Below the pieces are notes generated by a model that had not been told where the DNA came from, ran no database searches, and saw only the letters and a program-made list of their open reading frames with translations. Made by a program: the position numbers and the translations under genes. A stretch of DNA of 64,000 nucleotides from assembly GCF_042686175.1 (NCBI RefSeq), contig NZ_JBHUOR010000140.1:1-64000 (forward strand), read 5' to 3'. Source of the DNA: Kurthia populi. Lineage in GTDB: Bacteria > Bacillota > Bacilli > Bacillales_A > Planococcaceae. Below are positions 38,976 to 48,020 of the stretch, in pieces (the stretch's first letter is position 1; each line of letters starts with the position of its first letter).

Positions 38976-41684
38976 TTATTTGTTTTCAGCTAATTTATTA
39001 CGTAATACCATTTGTAGGATACCGCCGTTACGGTAGTAATCTACTTCTACTTCTGAGTCAAAACGAGCTAATACGTCGAATTTAACTTCAGAACCGTCAG
39101 CTTTAGTAGCTGTTACAGTTAAGATATCGCGAGGTTTAACGCCTTCAGCGATGTTTACTGCGAATGTTTCGTCACCTTTTAAGCCTAGTGATTCAGCGTT
39201 GTCACCATTTAAGAATTGTAATGGAAGAACACCCATGAATACTAAGTTAGAACGGTGAATACGTTCGTATGATTCAGCGATAACTGTTTTAACGCCTAGT
39301 AAGTTAGTACCTTTGGCAGCCCAGTCACGAGATGAACCCATACCGTAGTCTTTACCAGCTAATACTACTAAACCAGTGTTTGTTTCAGCATATTTCATTG
39401 CAGCATCGTAAATGTACTCAACATCACCTGTTGGCCAGTAAGTAGTGAAACCACCTTCTGTACCTGGAGCGATTTGGTTACGGATACGGATGTTTGCGAA
39501 TGTACCACGCATCATAACTTCGTGGTTACCACGACGAGAACCGTAAGAGTTGAAGTTACGGATTTCAACACCGTTTTCAATCAGGTATTTACCTGCTGGT
39601 GTTTCTTTACCAATTGCACCTGCTGGTGAAATATGGTCAGTTGTGATAGAGTCACCAAACTTAGCTAATACACGTAAACCAGAAAGCGTTTCGATATCTT
39701 CTGGAGTAGCAGATAAGTTTTGGAAGAATGGTGGGTTTTGGATATAAGTTGATTTAGTATCGAACTCATATAAAGTGTCAGTTGAAGTTTCGATTGCGTT
39801 CCAAGCTTCGTTAGCAGTGAATACAGTTTCATATTCTTTTTGGAATAGGTCACGAGTTACAACTTGGTTTAATACAGCGTTGATTTCATCAGTTGTAGGC
39901 CAGATATCATCGAAGAATACATCGTTGCCATCTTTGTCTTTACCGAATGAATCTTCACGTAGGTCGATATCAACTGTACCAGCTAATGCGTAAGCTACAA
40001 CTAATGGAGGAGCAGCTAAATAGTTAGCTTTTACAAGTGGGTGAACACGGCCTTCGAAGTTACGGTTACCAGAAAGTACTGAAGTTACGAATAAATCATT
40101 TGATTTGATTGCATCTTCGATTTCTGGAAGTAATGGACCTGAGTTACCGATACATGTAGTACAGCCGTAACCTACAGTGTTGAAACCTAATTGATCTAGG
40201 TATTCAGTTAAACCAGAATCATTTAGGTAACCAGTTACAACTTTTGAACCTGGTGCTAATGAAGTTTTAACCCATTTAGGAACAGTTAAGCCTTTTTCAA
40301 CCGCTTTTTTAGCTACAAGACCAGCAGCGATTAAAACGTATGGGTTAGAAGTATTTGTACAAGAAGTGATTGCAGCGATTGCTACAGCACCTGCAGGGAT
40401 TTCAACATCGCCTTCAGCGAATTTAGCTGTAGAAGATTTAGTGAATTCTTCTTCAGTTAAGCCGAAACCTTGTACGCCTGATGGAGCTACAACTACTTCG
40501 TGGTAGCGTTTTTTCATGTTTGATAATGGAATTAAATCTTGTGGACGTTTAGGACCAGAAAGATTTGGTTCGATAGCATTTAAATCGATTTCTACTACTG
40601 AAGTGTAGTTAGGTTCTAAAGTTGGATCGAAGAACATGTTGTTCGCTTTTAAGTAAGCTTCTACAACAGCGATGTGTTCTTCGTCACGACCTGTTAAACG
40701 CATGTAGTTTAATGATTCTTCATCGATTGCGAAGAAACCACAAGTAGCACCGTATTCAGGAGCCATGTTTGAAATTGTAGCACGGTCAGCTAATGGAAGA
40801 CCTACAACGCCAGGACCGAAGAACTCAACAAATTTGTTAACTACGCCTTTTTTACGTAATTCTTGAGTTACTTTAAGTGCTAAGTCAGTTGCAGTTGTGC
40901 CTGAAGGTAATTTACCTGATAATTTTACACCGATTACTTCTGGAACTGGGAAGTAAGAAGGTTGTCCTAACATACCAGCTTCAGCTTCGATACCACCAAC
41001 GCCCCATCCAAGAACGCCGATACCATTGATCATTGTTGTATGAGAGTCAGTACCTACTACTGAGTCAGGGAATGTTTCGAATGTACCGTCAGCGTTTTCG
41101 TTAACGTGTACTACTGGAGCTAAATACTCTAAGTTTACTTGGTGAACGATACCAGTTGCTGGTGGTACTGCACGGAAGTTGTTGTAAGCAGTTTGAGCCC
41201 ATTTTAAGAAGTTGTAACGTTCAGCGTTACGTTCGAATTCAAGGTCCATGTTTGCTTTAAGTGCACCAGCGTTACCGTATTTATCAACTTGTACAGAGTG
41301 GTCAATTACTAAATCAACTGGGATTGCAGGGTTGATTTCGTCTGGGTTACCACCCATGTCTTTCATTGCTGTACGTAGAGAAGTTAAATCTACTACTACT
41401 GGTACACCAGTGAAATCTTGTAATACTACGCGAGATGGTTTGAATGGTACTTCACCAGTTGTGTCTGCTTCTTTTGTACCCCATTTTGCTAAGTTATCTA
41501 CGTGCTCTTCTTTGATTACGTAGTTGTCATATTGACGTAATACTGATTCAAGTAATACTTTGATTGAGTAAGGTAAGTTAGATACTTTTGCTACGCCTGC
41601 TTCTTCAATCGCGTTAAGGTTATAATAGTTGTACGTTTTACCATTAACTTCGAAAGATGCGCGGCTGTTGTGTAAGTTTGCCAT
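38976..41684 (-). CDS. acnA: Aconitate hydratase (AcnA/IRP type)
   Basis: 902 residues. TCA-cycle enzyme interconverting citrate and isocitrate. The 4Fe-4S cysteines are visible in AITSCTNTSNPYV (near 437) and GCTTCIGNSGPLL (two Cys near 503/506); the C-terminal swivel domain has GKDYGMGSSRDWAAKG. Length and sequence fit the AcnA/iron regulatory protein group (citB in Bacillus), which can also bind RNA. ATG 41684 follows GAGGGGGACC. Codon choice is highly biased, as expected for an abundant protein. Confidence 0.96.
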   Translation of the reverse strand: MANLHNSRASFEVNGKTYNYYNLNAIEEAGVAKVSNLPYSIKVLLESVLRQYDNYVIKEEHVDNLAKWGTKEADTTGEVPFKPSRVVLQDFTGVPVVVDLTSLRTAMKDMGGNPDEINPAIPVDLVIDHSVQVDKYGNAGALKANMDLEFERNAERYNFLKWAQTAYNNFRAVPPATGIVHQVNLEYLAPVVHVNENADGTFETFPDSVVGTDSHTTMINGIGVLGWGVGGIEAEAGMLGQPSYFPVPEVIGVKLSGKLPSGTTATDLALKVTQELRKKGVVNKFVEFFGPGVVGLPLADRATISNMAPEYGATCGFFAIDEESLNYMRLTGRDEEHIAVVEAYLKANNMFFDPTLEPNYTSVVEIDLNAIEPNLSGPKRPQDLIPLSNMKKRYHEVVVAPSGVQGFGLTEEEFTKSSTAKFAEGDVEIPAGAVAIAAITSCTNTSNPYVLIAAGLVAKKAVEKGLTVPKWVKTSLAPGSKVVTGYLNDSGLTEYLDQLGFNTVGYGCTTCIGNSGPLLPEIEDAIKSNDLFVTSVLSGNRNFEGRVHPLVKANYLAAPPLVVAYALAGTVDIDLREDSFGKDKDGNDVFFDDIWPTTDEINAVLNQVVTRDLFQKEYETVFTANEAWNAIETSTDTLYEFDTKSTYIQNPPFFQNLSATPEDIETLSGLRVLAKFGDSITTDHISPAGAIGKETPAGKYLIENGVEIRNFNSYGSRRGNHEVMMRGTFANIRIRNQIAPGTEGGFTTYWPTGDVEYIYDAAMKYAETNTGLVVLAGKDYGMGSSRDWAAKGTNLLGVKTVIAESYERIHRSNLVFMGVLPLQFLNGDNAESLGLKGDETFAVNIAEGVKPRDILTVTATKADGSEVKFDVLARFDSEVEVDYYRNGGILQMVLRNKLAENK

Positions 41685-41808
41685 TATTGATGGTCCCCCT
41701 CTAATATGTTCATAATGAAAAGGTTACAAATTTTGTACTACTTTTCTCCAAAACCAATGATACCGAACGACAGCACATAAGTAAATAAAATTATTTTTAT
41801 GCGTTGTG

Positions 41809-41823
41809 ATAAGTTTTATTTAT
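41809..41823. promoter_or_regulatory. CcpC-like dyad upstream of acnA
   Basis: ATAA-N7-TTAT, the arrangement described for CcpC control of citB in Bacillus, 125-139 bases upstream of the acnA start in the 146-bp intergenic region. Similarity of a short AT-rich motif is weak evidence on its own. Confidence 0.4.
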
Positions 41824-41830
41824 GACCTCG

Positions 41831-42223
41831 TTAGTGGATGAAGCGTTTCCGTTCATTTTCTGATGGGATTTTGCATGTTTTACTAACTTTCGATAAGGAA
41901 TATCTATTTTTCGCAACAATATCATACATCTGGTTACTGAATGCTTTAGGGATGTATTTTCCAAAATGCATAAAATGATATGGCTTTTTCAAATAACGTG
42001 CAACGAAAAAGATTGCCTGTGACTTTGTATAAATGACATTTTGATGCTTGACAACGACTGTATTTAAATCCTTTACGAGCACTCCCGGTAATTCCTGTGC
42101 CGCTAATTCGCCTTGTAGCGGTGCAAATAGAAAACTTTCACTAGTTTCATGGTCTAAAATAAACTGAACAGCGGAAGAACAAAATCCACAGTCACCATCA
42201 TAAAATAAAATTGGTCTACTCAT
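41831..42223 (-). CDS. Thiol-disulfide oxidoreductase DCC family protein (DUF393, YuxK-like)
   Basis: 130 residues. It starts MSRPILFYDGDCGFCSSAVQ, containing the DxxCxxC motif that names the DCC family; a thioredoxin-like fold with a possible redox CxxC. ATG 42223 follows GGAAGGCAGT. Function is not established. It is next to acnA in the same direction but no terminator or strong promoter could be assigned. Confidence 0.85.
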   Translation of the reverse strand: MSRPILFYDGDCGFCSSAVQFILDHETSESFLFAPLQGELAAQELPGVLVKDLNTVVVKHQNVIYTKSQAIFFVARYLKKPYHFMHFGKYIPKAFSNQMYDIVAKNRYSLSKVSKTCKIPSENERKRFIH

Positions 42224-42348
42224 TCATACTGCCTTCCTTCAATATTATGGCCTCTAAAACACTCGTTTGACTGATTTTTACTACATAAGTAGTGAATTTT
42301 CAAAATTTACGAGCATTTTATCCACTTTCATTATACGAAATTATACAA

Positions 42349-42388
42349 AAAAAATCCACCTTCCTTCTATTATAATAGAAGGGAAGAT
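42349..42388 (-). terminator. Terminator of the lut operon
   Basis: CCATCTTCCCTTCTATTATAATAGAA...GGAAGGTGG followed by eight T's on the minus strand (arms interrupted by single mismatches). Confidence 0.75.
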
Positions 42389-42396
42389 GGAAAACG

Positions 42397-43101
42397 TTAA
42401 CAATCTGTTAACACAATATAGGTCGCTTCTACTGGTCCATGAACCCCAACGACTAGTTTCATTTCAATATCCGCTGAATTACTAGGACCTGAAACATAAT
42501 CGATAGCATGTGGTAATAGCTCACCACGATCTACACGTTGCTGAATTGCTTGTGATGCCTGCGTCATACGAGGTAGTAACGAGCTTTGTGGAATAATAGC
42601 GACAAATGCATGTGGTAATAAGCCAACCGCTTTCCCGGCCCCGTCTGCTGAATACAACACAACCGTTCCCGATTCCGCTAACGCATATTCACTAAATACG
42701 AGACCAATACGCGCAGCATTTGCTTCTGCAAAATTTTCTTCACGCGTTTTTTGATTACTCCATGTATACACCGCCGTATTTTGCGCTGGCAATATTGTGG
42801 TGAATAACGGCGTTAAGCCATACTCTGCAAAGCGTGGATCATCCCAGACAGACAACGGACCACCGTATTTGTTGACAACTTGCGCCACCGCTTCGGATAA
42901 ATTTTCGCGTGTTGTTTCCACAACATCTGTATGAATGCGTGTGCACTGCTCTTTAAATGCCACGAGTAATTCCGCATTATTCATTGGCGTATAATGTTGC
43001 TCCTGTGGTCGATGTTGCCAGTTACGCGCTGGTTTTTTTGTCGTATTGACATCACGCTGTAGTCGAGAGGCAAGTGTTGCTAAAAATTGTGTTTTTTCCA
43101 T
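42397..43101 (-). CDS. lutC: L-lactate utilization protein LutC
   Basis: 234 residues of the LUD domain family: VVETTRENLSEAVAQVVNKYGG, ARIGLVFSEYALAESGTVVLYS and ISGPSNSADIE-like VSGPSNSADIEMKLVVGVHGP at the C-terminus. Together with LutA and LutB it oxidises L-lactate to pyruvate. Its ATG overlaps the lutB stop (TAATG), the last gene of lutABC. Confidence 0.92.
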   Translation of the reverse strand: MEKTQFLATLASRLQRDVNTTKKPARNWQHRPQEQHYTPMNNAELLVAFKEQCTRIHTDVVETTRENLSEAVAQVVNKYGGPLSVWDDPRFAEYGLTPLFTTILPAQNTAVYTWSNQKTREENFAEANAARIGLVFSEYALAESGTVVLYSADGAGKAVGLLPHAFVAIIPQSSLLPRMTQASQAIQQRVDRGELLPHAIDYVSGPSNSADIEMKLVVGVHGPVEATYIVLTDC

Positions 43102-44531
43102 TATGCTTCCCCACCTTTATCACGTTTATCAAACCAATCACGTAAACTTTCCCTTTTAGGCGCTGGAAAGTCCCGTATATCCGTCCAAGCTTTTAATGGT
43201 CCAGGTCCTTTTGAAATCATATCATCTTTTGCAAATGGGCGAATGGCCGTTGCCGCAACTTTTGTGCCGAGACGATATAGTGGCGAACGCGAGGCACCAA
43301 ATTCAAATAATTTCATCATCGCACCTTCCGCTACTGGCGCACGTCCTTCTTCTTCGACAATAACTTGGCGATGCTTTAATAATAATTCATGTAACGGAAT
43401 TTTCACCGGACATACATCGGTACATGCACCACATAGGCTAGAGGCATAAGGTAATTCTTTATAATCATCATAGCCTGCTAATAATGGTGTCAGTACCGCA
43501 CCAATCGGCCCTGAATAAATCGAATTGTACGAATGCCCGCCGATATGACGATACACCGGACAAGTATTAACACATGCACCACAGCGAATACATTGCAGCA
43601 CCTCTTCAAAGTCTCCACCTAAAATCGATGAACGACCATTATCCAATACAACGAGGTGGAATTCCTCAGGACCATCTACTTCATCGCGATGCTTTGGCCC
43701 TGTGACAATATTGACATAGCTCGATAATTTTTGCCCAACTGCACTACGTGTTAGCATACTTACTAATACATCGAGCTCCTCCATCGACGGCACAAGACGC
43801 TCCATCCCCATGACTGCAATATGCGTTTTTGGAATCGTTGTGACAAGGCCGCCATTGCCTTCATTCGTAACTAAACAAATCGAGCCGCTATCTGCAACAG
43901 CAAAATTACAGCCCGTCACCCCTAAATCTGCCGTTAAAAATTCATCCCGTAAAATACCGCGCACATAGCGTGCTAGTTCGCCCGCTTCGGATGTATTTTG
44001 TGGGTCATAGCCCAACTTTTCAACGAATACCTCTTTAATTTGGTCTTTATTTTTATGCAATGACGGTGCAACAATATGTGATGGCTTATCGCCTTCTAAT
44101 TGAAGAATATACTCCCCTAAATCCGTTTCAAGCACTTGGCAACCCTCTGCCTCTAATGCCTCATTTAAGCTAATTTCTTCGGTAACCATTGATTTTGATT
44201 TAACAATTTTTTTGGCGTTTTTTTGACGTACGACCTCACGAATATACGCATTGGCGTCTTCTGCATCGCGAGCAAAATGTACATGACCACCTGCTTTTTC
44301 GACATTGCTTGCAAGCTCGTGTAAATAGTAATCTAAGTTTTCTAGCACATGCTGGCGAATTTCCTGCGCATGGTTTCGCCACTCTTCCCAGTCACCTAAT
44401 TCCTCCACAGCATCTAGGCGCTTTGTATACAAATGATTTTGTGCAGATGCAACAGCACCTCGCATAAAATCATTTTGTAAATTTTCTTCTACATTATCAT
44501 TAAATTTATGTTGGTTAAATTGAATCGCCAT
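43101..44531 (-). CDS. lutB: L-lactate utilization iron-sulfur protein LutB
   Basis: 476 residues. N-terminal LUD domain, then two ferredoxin-type 4Fe-4S motifs, CIRCGACVNTCPVYR near residue 310 and CGACTDVCPVKIP near 360. Electron-transfer subunit of the lactate oxidation complex. Four bases after lutA; ATG 44531 preceded by GAGGGGGTGTAGCGA. Confidence 0.94.
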   Translation of the reverse strand: MAIQFNQHKFNDNVEENLQNDFMRGAVASAQNHLYTKRLDAVEELGDWEEWRNHAQEIRQHVLENLDYYLHELASNVEKAGGHVHFARDAEDANAYIREVVRQKNAKKIVKSKSMVTEEISLNEALEAEGCQVLETDLGEYILQLEGDKPSHIVAPSLHKNKDQIKEVFVEKLGYDPQNTSEAGELARYVRGILRDEFLTADLGVTGCNFAVADSGSICLVTNEGNGGLVTTIPKTHIAVMGMERLVPSMEELDVLVSMLTRSAVGQKLSSYVNIVTGPKHRDEVDGPEEFHLVVLDNGRSSILGGDFEEVLQCIRCGACVNTCPVYRHIGGHSYNSIYSGPIGAVLTPLLAGYDDYKELPYASSLCGACTDVCPVKIPLHELLLKHRQVIVEEEGRAPVAEGAMMKLFEFGASRSPLYRLGTKVAATAIRPFAKDDMISKGPGPLKAWTDIRDFPAPKRESLRDWFDKRDKGGEA

Positions 44532-44534
44532 TCG

Positions 44535-45260
44535 CTACACCCCCTCATGCTGCGTTAAAACTTCCGCAATATGCATCGTTGTCATTTTTTCACCACGACG
44601 ATGCATACGCCCATTAATATTCATCATGCATCCTCCATCTGAGGCAATTAAATAGTCTGCATCGGTTTGCAGTGCACAATCTACTTTTTCATCGACCATT
44701 TGCTCTGAAATGTCGCCCATTTTCACAGAGAATGTGCCACCAAAACCACAGCAATTATGCGCATTCGGCAGTTCTACAAGCTCTAGCCCTTTGACATGCT
44801 GTAATAAAATACGTGGCTCATCTTTGACGCCGAGTAAACGCGTCATATGACAAGATGAATGATAGGTCACGCGATGGGGAAAACTAGCTCCTACATCGGT
44901 TACGCCCAATACGTTGACTAAAAATTCTGTTAATTCATGCGTTTTATCAGCTACAAGCTGTGCTTTCTTTGCATAAATAGGATCATCCGCAAAAATATGC
45001 GGGTATTCCTTAAACATCGTTGCGCATGAGCCAGATGGTGTCACAATACATTCTTCATGTAAAAATGTATCAATCATATGGCGCATCGGTTCCTTAGCAT
45101 CTTTTACATACCCAGAATTATATGCTGGCTGCCCACAGCAAACCTGCCCTTTTGGAAAGGTCACCTCACACCCAAGTGACTCGAGTAATTGTACCGTTGC
45201 TTTCCCTACATTTGTTTGAAATACATCGACTAAACATGTCGCAAATAATGCCACTTTCAT
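44535..45260 (-). CDS. lutA: L-lactate utilization protein LutA
   Basis: 241 residues with two CCG domains: CCGQPAYNSGY near 42 and HNCCGFGGTFSVKMG near 160, plus the conserved PSGSCATMFKEYP. CCG domains hold cofactors in heterodisulfide-reductase-like proteins. First gene of lutABC. ATG 45260 lies seven bases after GAGGGGGA. Confidence 0.93.
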   Translation of the reverse strand: MKVALFATCLVDVFQTNVGKATVQLLESLGCEVTFPKGQVCCGQPAYNSGYVKDAKEPMRHMIDTFLHEECIVTPSGSCATMFKEYPHIFADDPIYAKKAQLVADKTHELTEFLVNVLGVTDVGASFPHRVTYHSSCHMTRLLGVKDEPRILLQHVKGLELVELPNAHNCCGFGGTFSVKMGDISEQMVDEKVDCALQTDADYLIASDGGCMMNINGRMHRRGEKMTTMHIAEVLTQHEGV

Positions 45261-45290
45261 CAAACATTCCCCCTCAAAAATGGATAATTG

Positions 45291-45341
45291 GCTATATGAC
45301 TAAGTATAACGCTGTCAATCATTGGAATACTTACTATTCCA
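45291..45341 (-). promoter_or_regulatory. lut promoter with adjacent palindromic operator
   Basis: TTGACA (45313-45318), 16-bp spacer, TATAGC (45291-45296), 30 bases before lutA. Directly upstream of the -35 is TGGAATA-CTTAC-TATTCCA (45323-45341), a perfect inverted repeat with seven-base arms. Related lut operons use a GntR-type regulator (LutR); none is encoded in the window. Confidence 0.65.
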
Positions 45342-45384
45342 AAAAAGAATAGTTCTTATCGTTATGCCTACTTTTCGGAATACA

Positions 45385-45416
45385 AAAAGCAGGAAACGCT
45401 TTTTACGTTTCCTGCT
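45385..45416 (-). terminator. Terminator after the 233-residue unknown protein
   Basis: AAGCAGGAAACG, TAAAAAG, CGTTTCCTGCTTTTTG on the minus strand, right behind the stop codon. Confidence 0.8.
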
Positions 45417-46118
45417 TCATTTATACATAAGCTGTGCCTCATAAGCGCGGTGTAATTGCTGTTGTAGATTCAGTGTTAGCAATATGAATGGCTGATGCTG
45501 ATACACGCGCCTCACAAGCTGATTCAGCCGTTCTGGCGCTGTAACGGCTAAAAAGCGTCTTGTTTGCTGGCTATCTACCGTTACTAAAAGAAGCTGGTCA
45601 ATATCCGCTAAATCGCTTAATGCGCGCTCCGCCTGTAGCATAAAATCATAGCCTGGATACTGCTGTTCAAATCTCTCGATAATCGGCGCAATATACTTTT
45701 TTAAATTCGCCCATGTTTGCGGTTCATCGAGCCAGGTCATCGCATAGGCAATCGCCCATTTCAGTTCATAATAGGCTGGTTTATCCATTAACAACCTTGC
45801 ATCCTCTGCCTCATACCACTGCTCAAAGTAGCAAAGCGCATCAATCATTACCATATGCTGTGGTAGTTGCTGCGTATGCAATGCCTGACGCAATGCATCA
45901 ATTTTAGTGCACATTTCTGAGTTTGCTGTCGGCTCATATAATGCAAGATGCACATGCGCACAGTCTGCTAAAATTTGTCGCACAATACTCACTTGCTGAA
46001 AACGCGGCAATTGCAATACCGTTTTAGCTTCATTCATATTTTGCCGTTCAAAATCGTCTCGAAGCTGGAGTGATAGCTGCTGCTCTAGCATAAGTAGTTG
46101 TTCGATATGGTGTCGCAT
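45417..46118 (-). CDS. Uncharacterised 233-residue protein, helical, Gln-rich
   Basis: Start ATG 46118 lies five bases after GGGAGGTGG. The sequence is almost entirely helix-forming, with a coiled-coil-like start (MRHHIEQLLMLEQQLSLQLRDDFERQ) and many Gln and Leu; no catalytic motif, signal or membrane segment. I do not recognise it. It follows the Sel1-repeat gene by 43 bases on the same strand and may act with it. Confidence 0.6.
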   Translation of the reverse strand: MRHHIEQLLMLEQQLSLQLRDDFERQNMNEAKTVLQLPRFQQVSIVRQILADCAHVHLALYEPTANSEMCTKIDALRQALHTQQLPQHMVMIDALCYFEQWYEAEDARLLMDKPAYYELKWAIAYAMTWLDEPQTWANLKKYIAPIIERFEQQYPGYDFMLQAERALSDLADIDQLLLVTVDSQQTRRFLAVTAPERLNQLVRRVYQHQPFILLTLNLQQQLHRAYEAQLMYK

Positions 46119-46161
46119 ATGCGCCACCTCCCTTTTAACTGCTATTCCCGCTTTCATTTTC

Positions 46162-47016
46162 TTAAAAACGCGCTAGTTTTTCTTTTGCTTGTGTATCACC
46201 TTGTAATGCCGCACGTTGATACCAATATTTCGCCTTTTGTAAATTTTGCATCGTCCCAATGCCTTCTTCATAGCAAAAGCCCACATTGTATTCTCCTTCG
46301 ACATCTTGCCCTGTTGCTGCTTGTAAATACCAGATGAACGCCTCATCAAATGCCGCACGTTGCATTGCTTTATGCCCTAAATAATTTGCCGCATATAAAT
46401 CGCCATTATTTGCTGCCTGTTCAAACCAATAAAGAGAAGTCTCCTCATCTAGTTCAACGCCGACACCATTTTCAAACATATACCCAAGCGTAAACATCGA
46501 CTCAGATACACCAAGCATTGCCGCTTTTGAAAACCAATGATATGCGATTTCATCGTTTTGCGGCACTGTTTCGCCGCGGAAATACATATCTGCGTAATTA
46601 TTCATCGCATCTGCAAGCCCAGCCTTCGCCGCATACTCATAATACGAAAAGGCTTTTTCAATATTTTCATCGACACCAATGCCTTCATAATAAAAGTTTC
46701 CTAACCAGTACATTGCCGCTAAATAGCCGTTGTCTGCCGCAAGCTCAAAGCAACTCACACTAAGTGCCATCATACCAATACCACGATATAAGTGTCCCAA
46801 CTCATATTGTGCTTCTTTTTGATTCGCTACACTTTGCTGTAACAAGCTCACTGCCTCTGCTACTAGTACATCATCAATAAAGACAGGCTCGCTTTGATCA
46901 TCGCTTGGATTTTGCAATTCTTGCTGCATTTTTTTAATTAACACATGGGTATCACTATGTATAGCCGCGAGTTGTTGTTGTAGTAATTGCTCGCGTGTTT
47001 GTTTATTAAATTCCAT
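46162..47016 (-). CDS. Sel1/TPR-like repeat protein
   Basis: 284 residues from ATG 47016 behind GAGGAGTGAGCGGACGT. After a helical N-terminus, about five Sel1-type repeats of roughly 36 residues follow from residue 70: AQYELGHLYRGIG, AAMYWLGNFYYEGIGVDEN, DAMNNYADMYFRGETVPQN, ESMFTLGYMFENGVGVELD and EGEYNVGFCYEEGIGTMQN. Such solenoids mediate protein-protein contacts. No signal peptide, so cytoplasmic. Partner unknown, possibly the adjacent 233-residue protein. Confidence 0.85.
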   Translation of the reverse strand: MEFNKQTREQLLQQQLAAIHSDTHVLIKKMQQELQNPSDDQSEPVFIDDVLVAEAVSLLQQSVANQKEAQYELGHLYRGIGMMALSVSCFELAADNGYLAAMYWLGNFYYEGIGVDENIEKAFSYYEYAAKAGLADAMNNYADMYFRGETVPQNDEIAYHWFSKAAMLGVSESMFTLGYMFENGVGVELDEETSLYWFEQAANNGDLYAANYLGHKAMQRAAFDEAFIWYLQAATGQDVEGEYNVGFCYEEGIGTMQNLQKAKYWYQRAALQGDTQAKEKLARF

Positions 47017-47130
47017 ACGTCCGCTCACTCCTCAATAAGTTGAGTATAGCACTTTATTCGCACTAAAAAAAAGAACCGCCCGAAGCGATTCCTTTTTATG
47101 TGTTCTATTGTAAAACCCTTTGTTTGAACG

Positions 47131-47389
47131 CTGAACATATCGTATCTGCCCTTTTAAACACTATGTATAGGCTAAGATAACCCCTTATCTTAACGTACGA
47201 TACGACATTTCAGTATTTCTTCCGTTGACAGAATGCTTACACCCCTTTTGTAAAAGCTCTGTCAAGCTGTTATGATACAGATTATTCAGAAGAAATATTC
47301 CATATCGGCATCAATAACGCTCGATCTCTCCCATAAAATCGATTGTTTATAAAAATGTAATAAATATTCTTAATAGATGATGCCGTATG
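47131..47389. ncRNA. Candidate structured non-coding RNA (strand undetermined)
   Basis: The 526-base gene-free stretch 47017-47542 contains three stacked structures. (1) CTGAA-cata-TCGTATC (47131-47146) pairs with GATACGA-cat-TTCAG (47199-47213), enclosing the 8-bp hairpin TAAGATAA-CCCC-TTATCTTA. (2) TATTTCTTC (47214-47222) pairs with GAAGAAATA (47289-47297), enclosing TTGACAGA/TCTGTCAA and a hairpin with a CCCC loop. (3) CATATCGGCATCA (47301-47313) pairs with TGATGCCGTATG (47378-47389), one bulge. Stem 2 extends further on the minus strand thanks to a G-U pair; on the plus strand the loops are C-rich, like Shine-Dalgarno-binding sRNAs. No known family recognised. A weak terminator-like hairpin for the Sel1 gene may lie near 47070-47097 on its upstream side. 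Confidence 0.5.
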
Positions 47390-47542
47390 TTTTAACATTT
47401 TCTATTTTACCATCGGAATAGTTTATTTGTACAGTATTTTTTATAATTTTTTAATTAATCTGTTATAAGACAATAATAAAAAGGCCACCTCATCGTCCCC
47501 TAGATTTGACAGCCCTTTATCCCTTATTTGATTGTAATAATA

Positions 47543-47803
47543 TTAAAATAATTTAGCAAAATCTCCTGCTTTTGAAGAAATGACTTGCTCGAATTGATGC
47601 ATCTCAATGCGATCTGCATTATCGACTAATCGTTTTTCAACAATACCGCGCTCATTAATCATTGCTTCGATTGGCTTTAATTGATTACGATGTAGTTTCA
47701 TCATTAAGTGACCGTCCATCTCATATCGAATCCCTTTTGATGTTTTATCTCGTTGAATACTTGCTGCTTGTAACGATTGAATTGCTTCTACAAAGTTGTT
47801 CAT
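47543..47803 (-). CDS. Uncharacterised 86-residue protein
   Basis: ATG 47803, eight bases after AAGGAG. MNNFVEAIQSLQAASIQRDK...GIRYEMDGHLMMKLHRNQLKPIEAMINERG: a compact alpha/beta-looking soluble protein without signal, cysteine or known motif. Monocistronic, located between the structured region and the leucine operon. The 217 bases upstream show only a terminator for leuD. Confidence 0.6.
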   Translation of the reverse strand: MNNFVEAIQSLQAASIQRDKTSKGIRYEMDGHLMMKLHRNQLKPIEAMINERGIVEKRLVDNADRIEMHQFEQVISSKAGDFAKLF

Positions 47804-47969
47804 GCTGTACACTCCTTTTATTTATAAGATAGTCTACTATTGCCGTTTTCTTTTTTCGTAAAACACAGTGTTTTTCCTTTTTTAGGAATATCATGCATAT
47901 AGTAGTGAATCTATTCCATTTCACTGCAAAAATACACATAAAAACCGTCTTCTATTGTTTACAATCCTA

Positions 47970-48006
47970 CAAAAAAAGCAGGAAACCGTTGTATCCGTTT
48001 CCTGCT
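47970..48006 (-). terminator. Terminator of the ilv-leu operon
   Basis: AAGCAGGAAACGG, ATACAA, CGGTTTCCTGCTTTTTTT on the minus strand, after leuD. Confidence 0.85.
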
Positions 48007-48020
48007 TGCTTTATGCGTTA

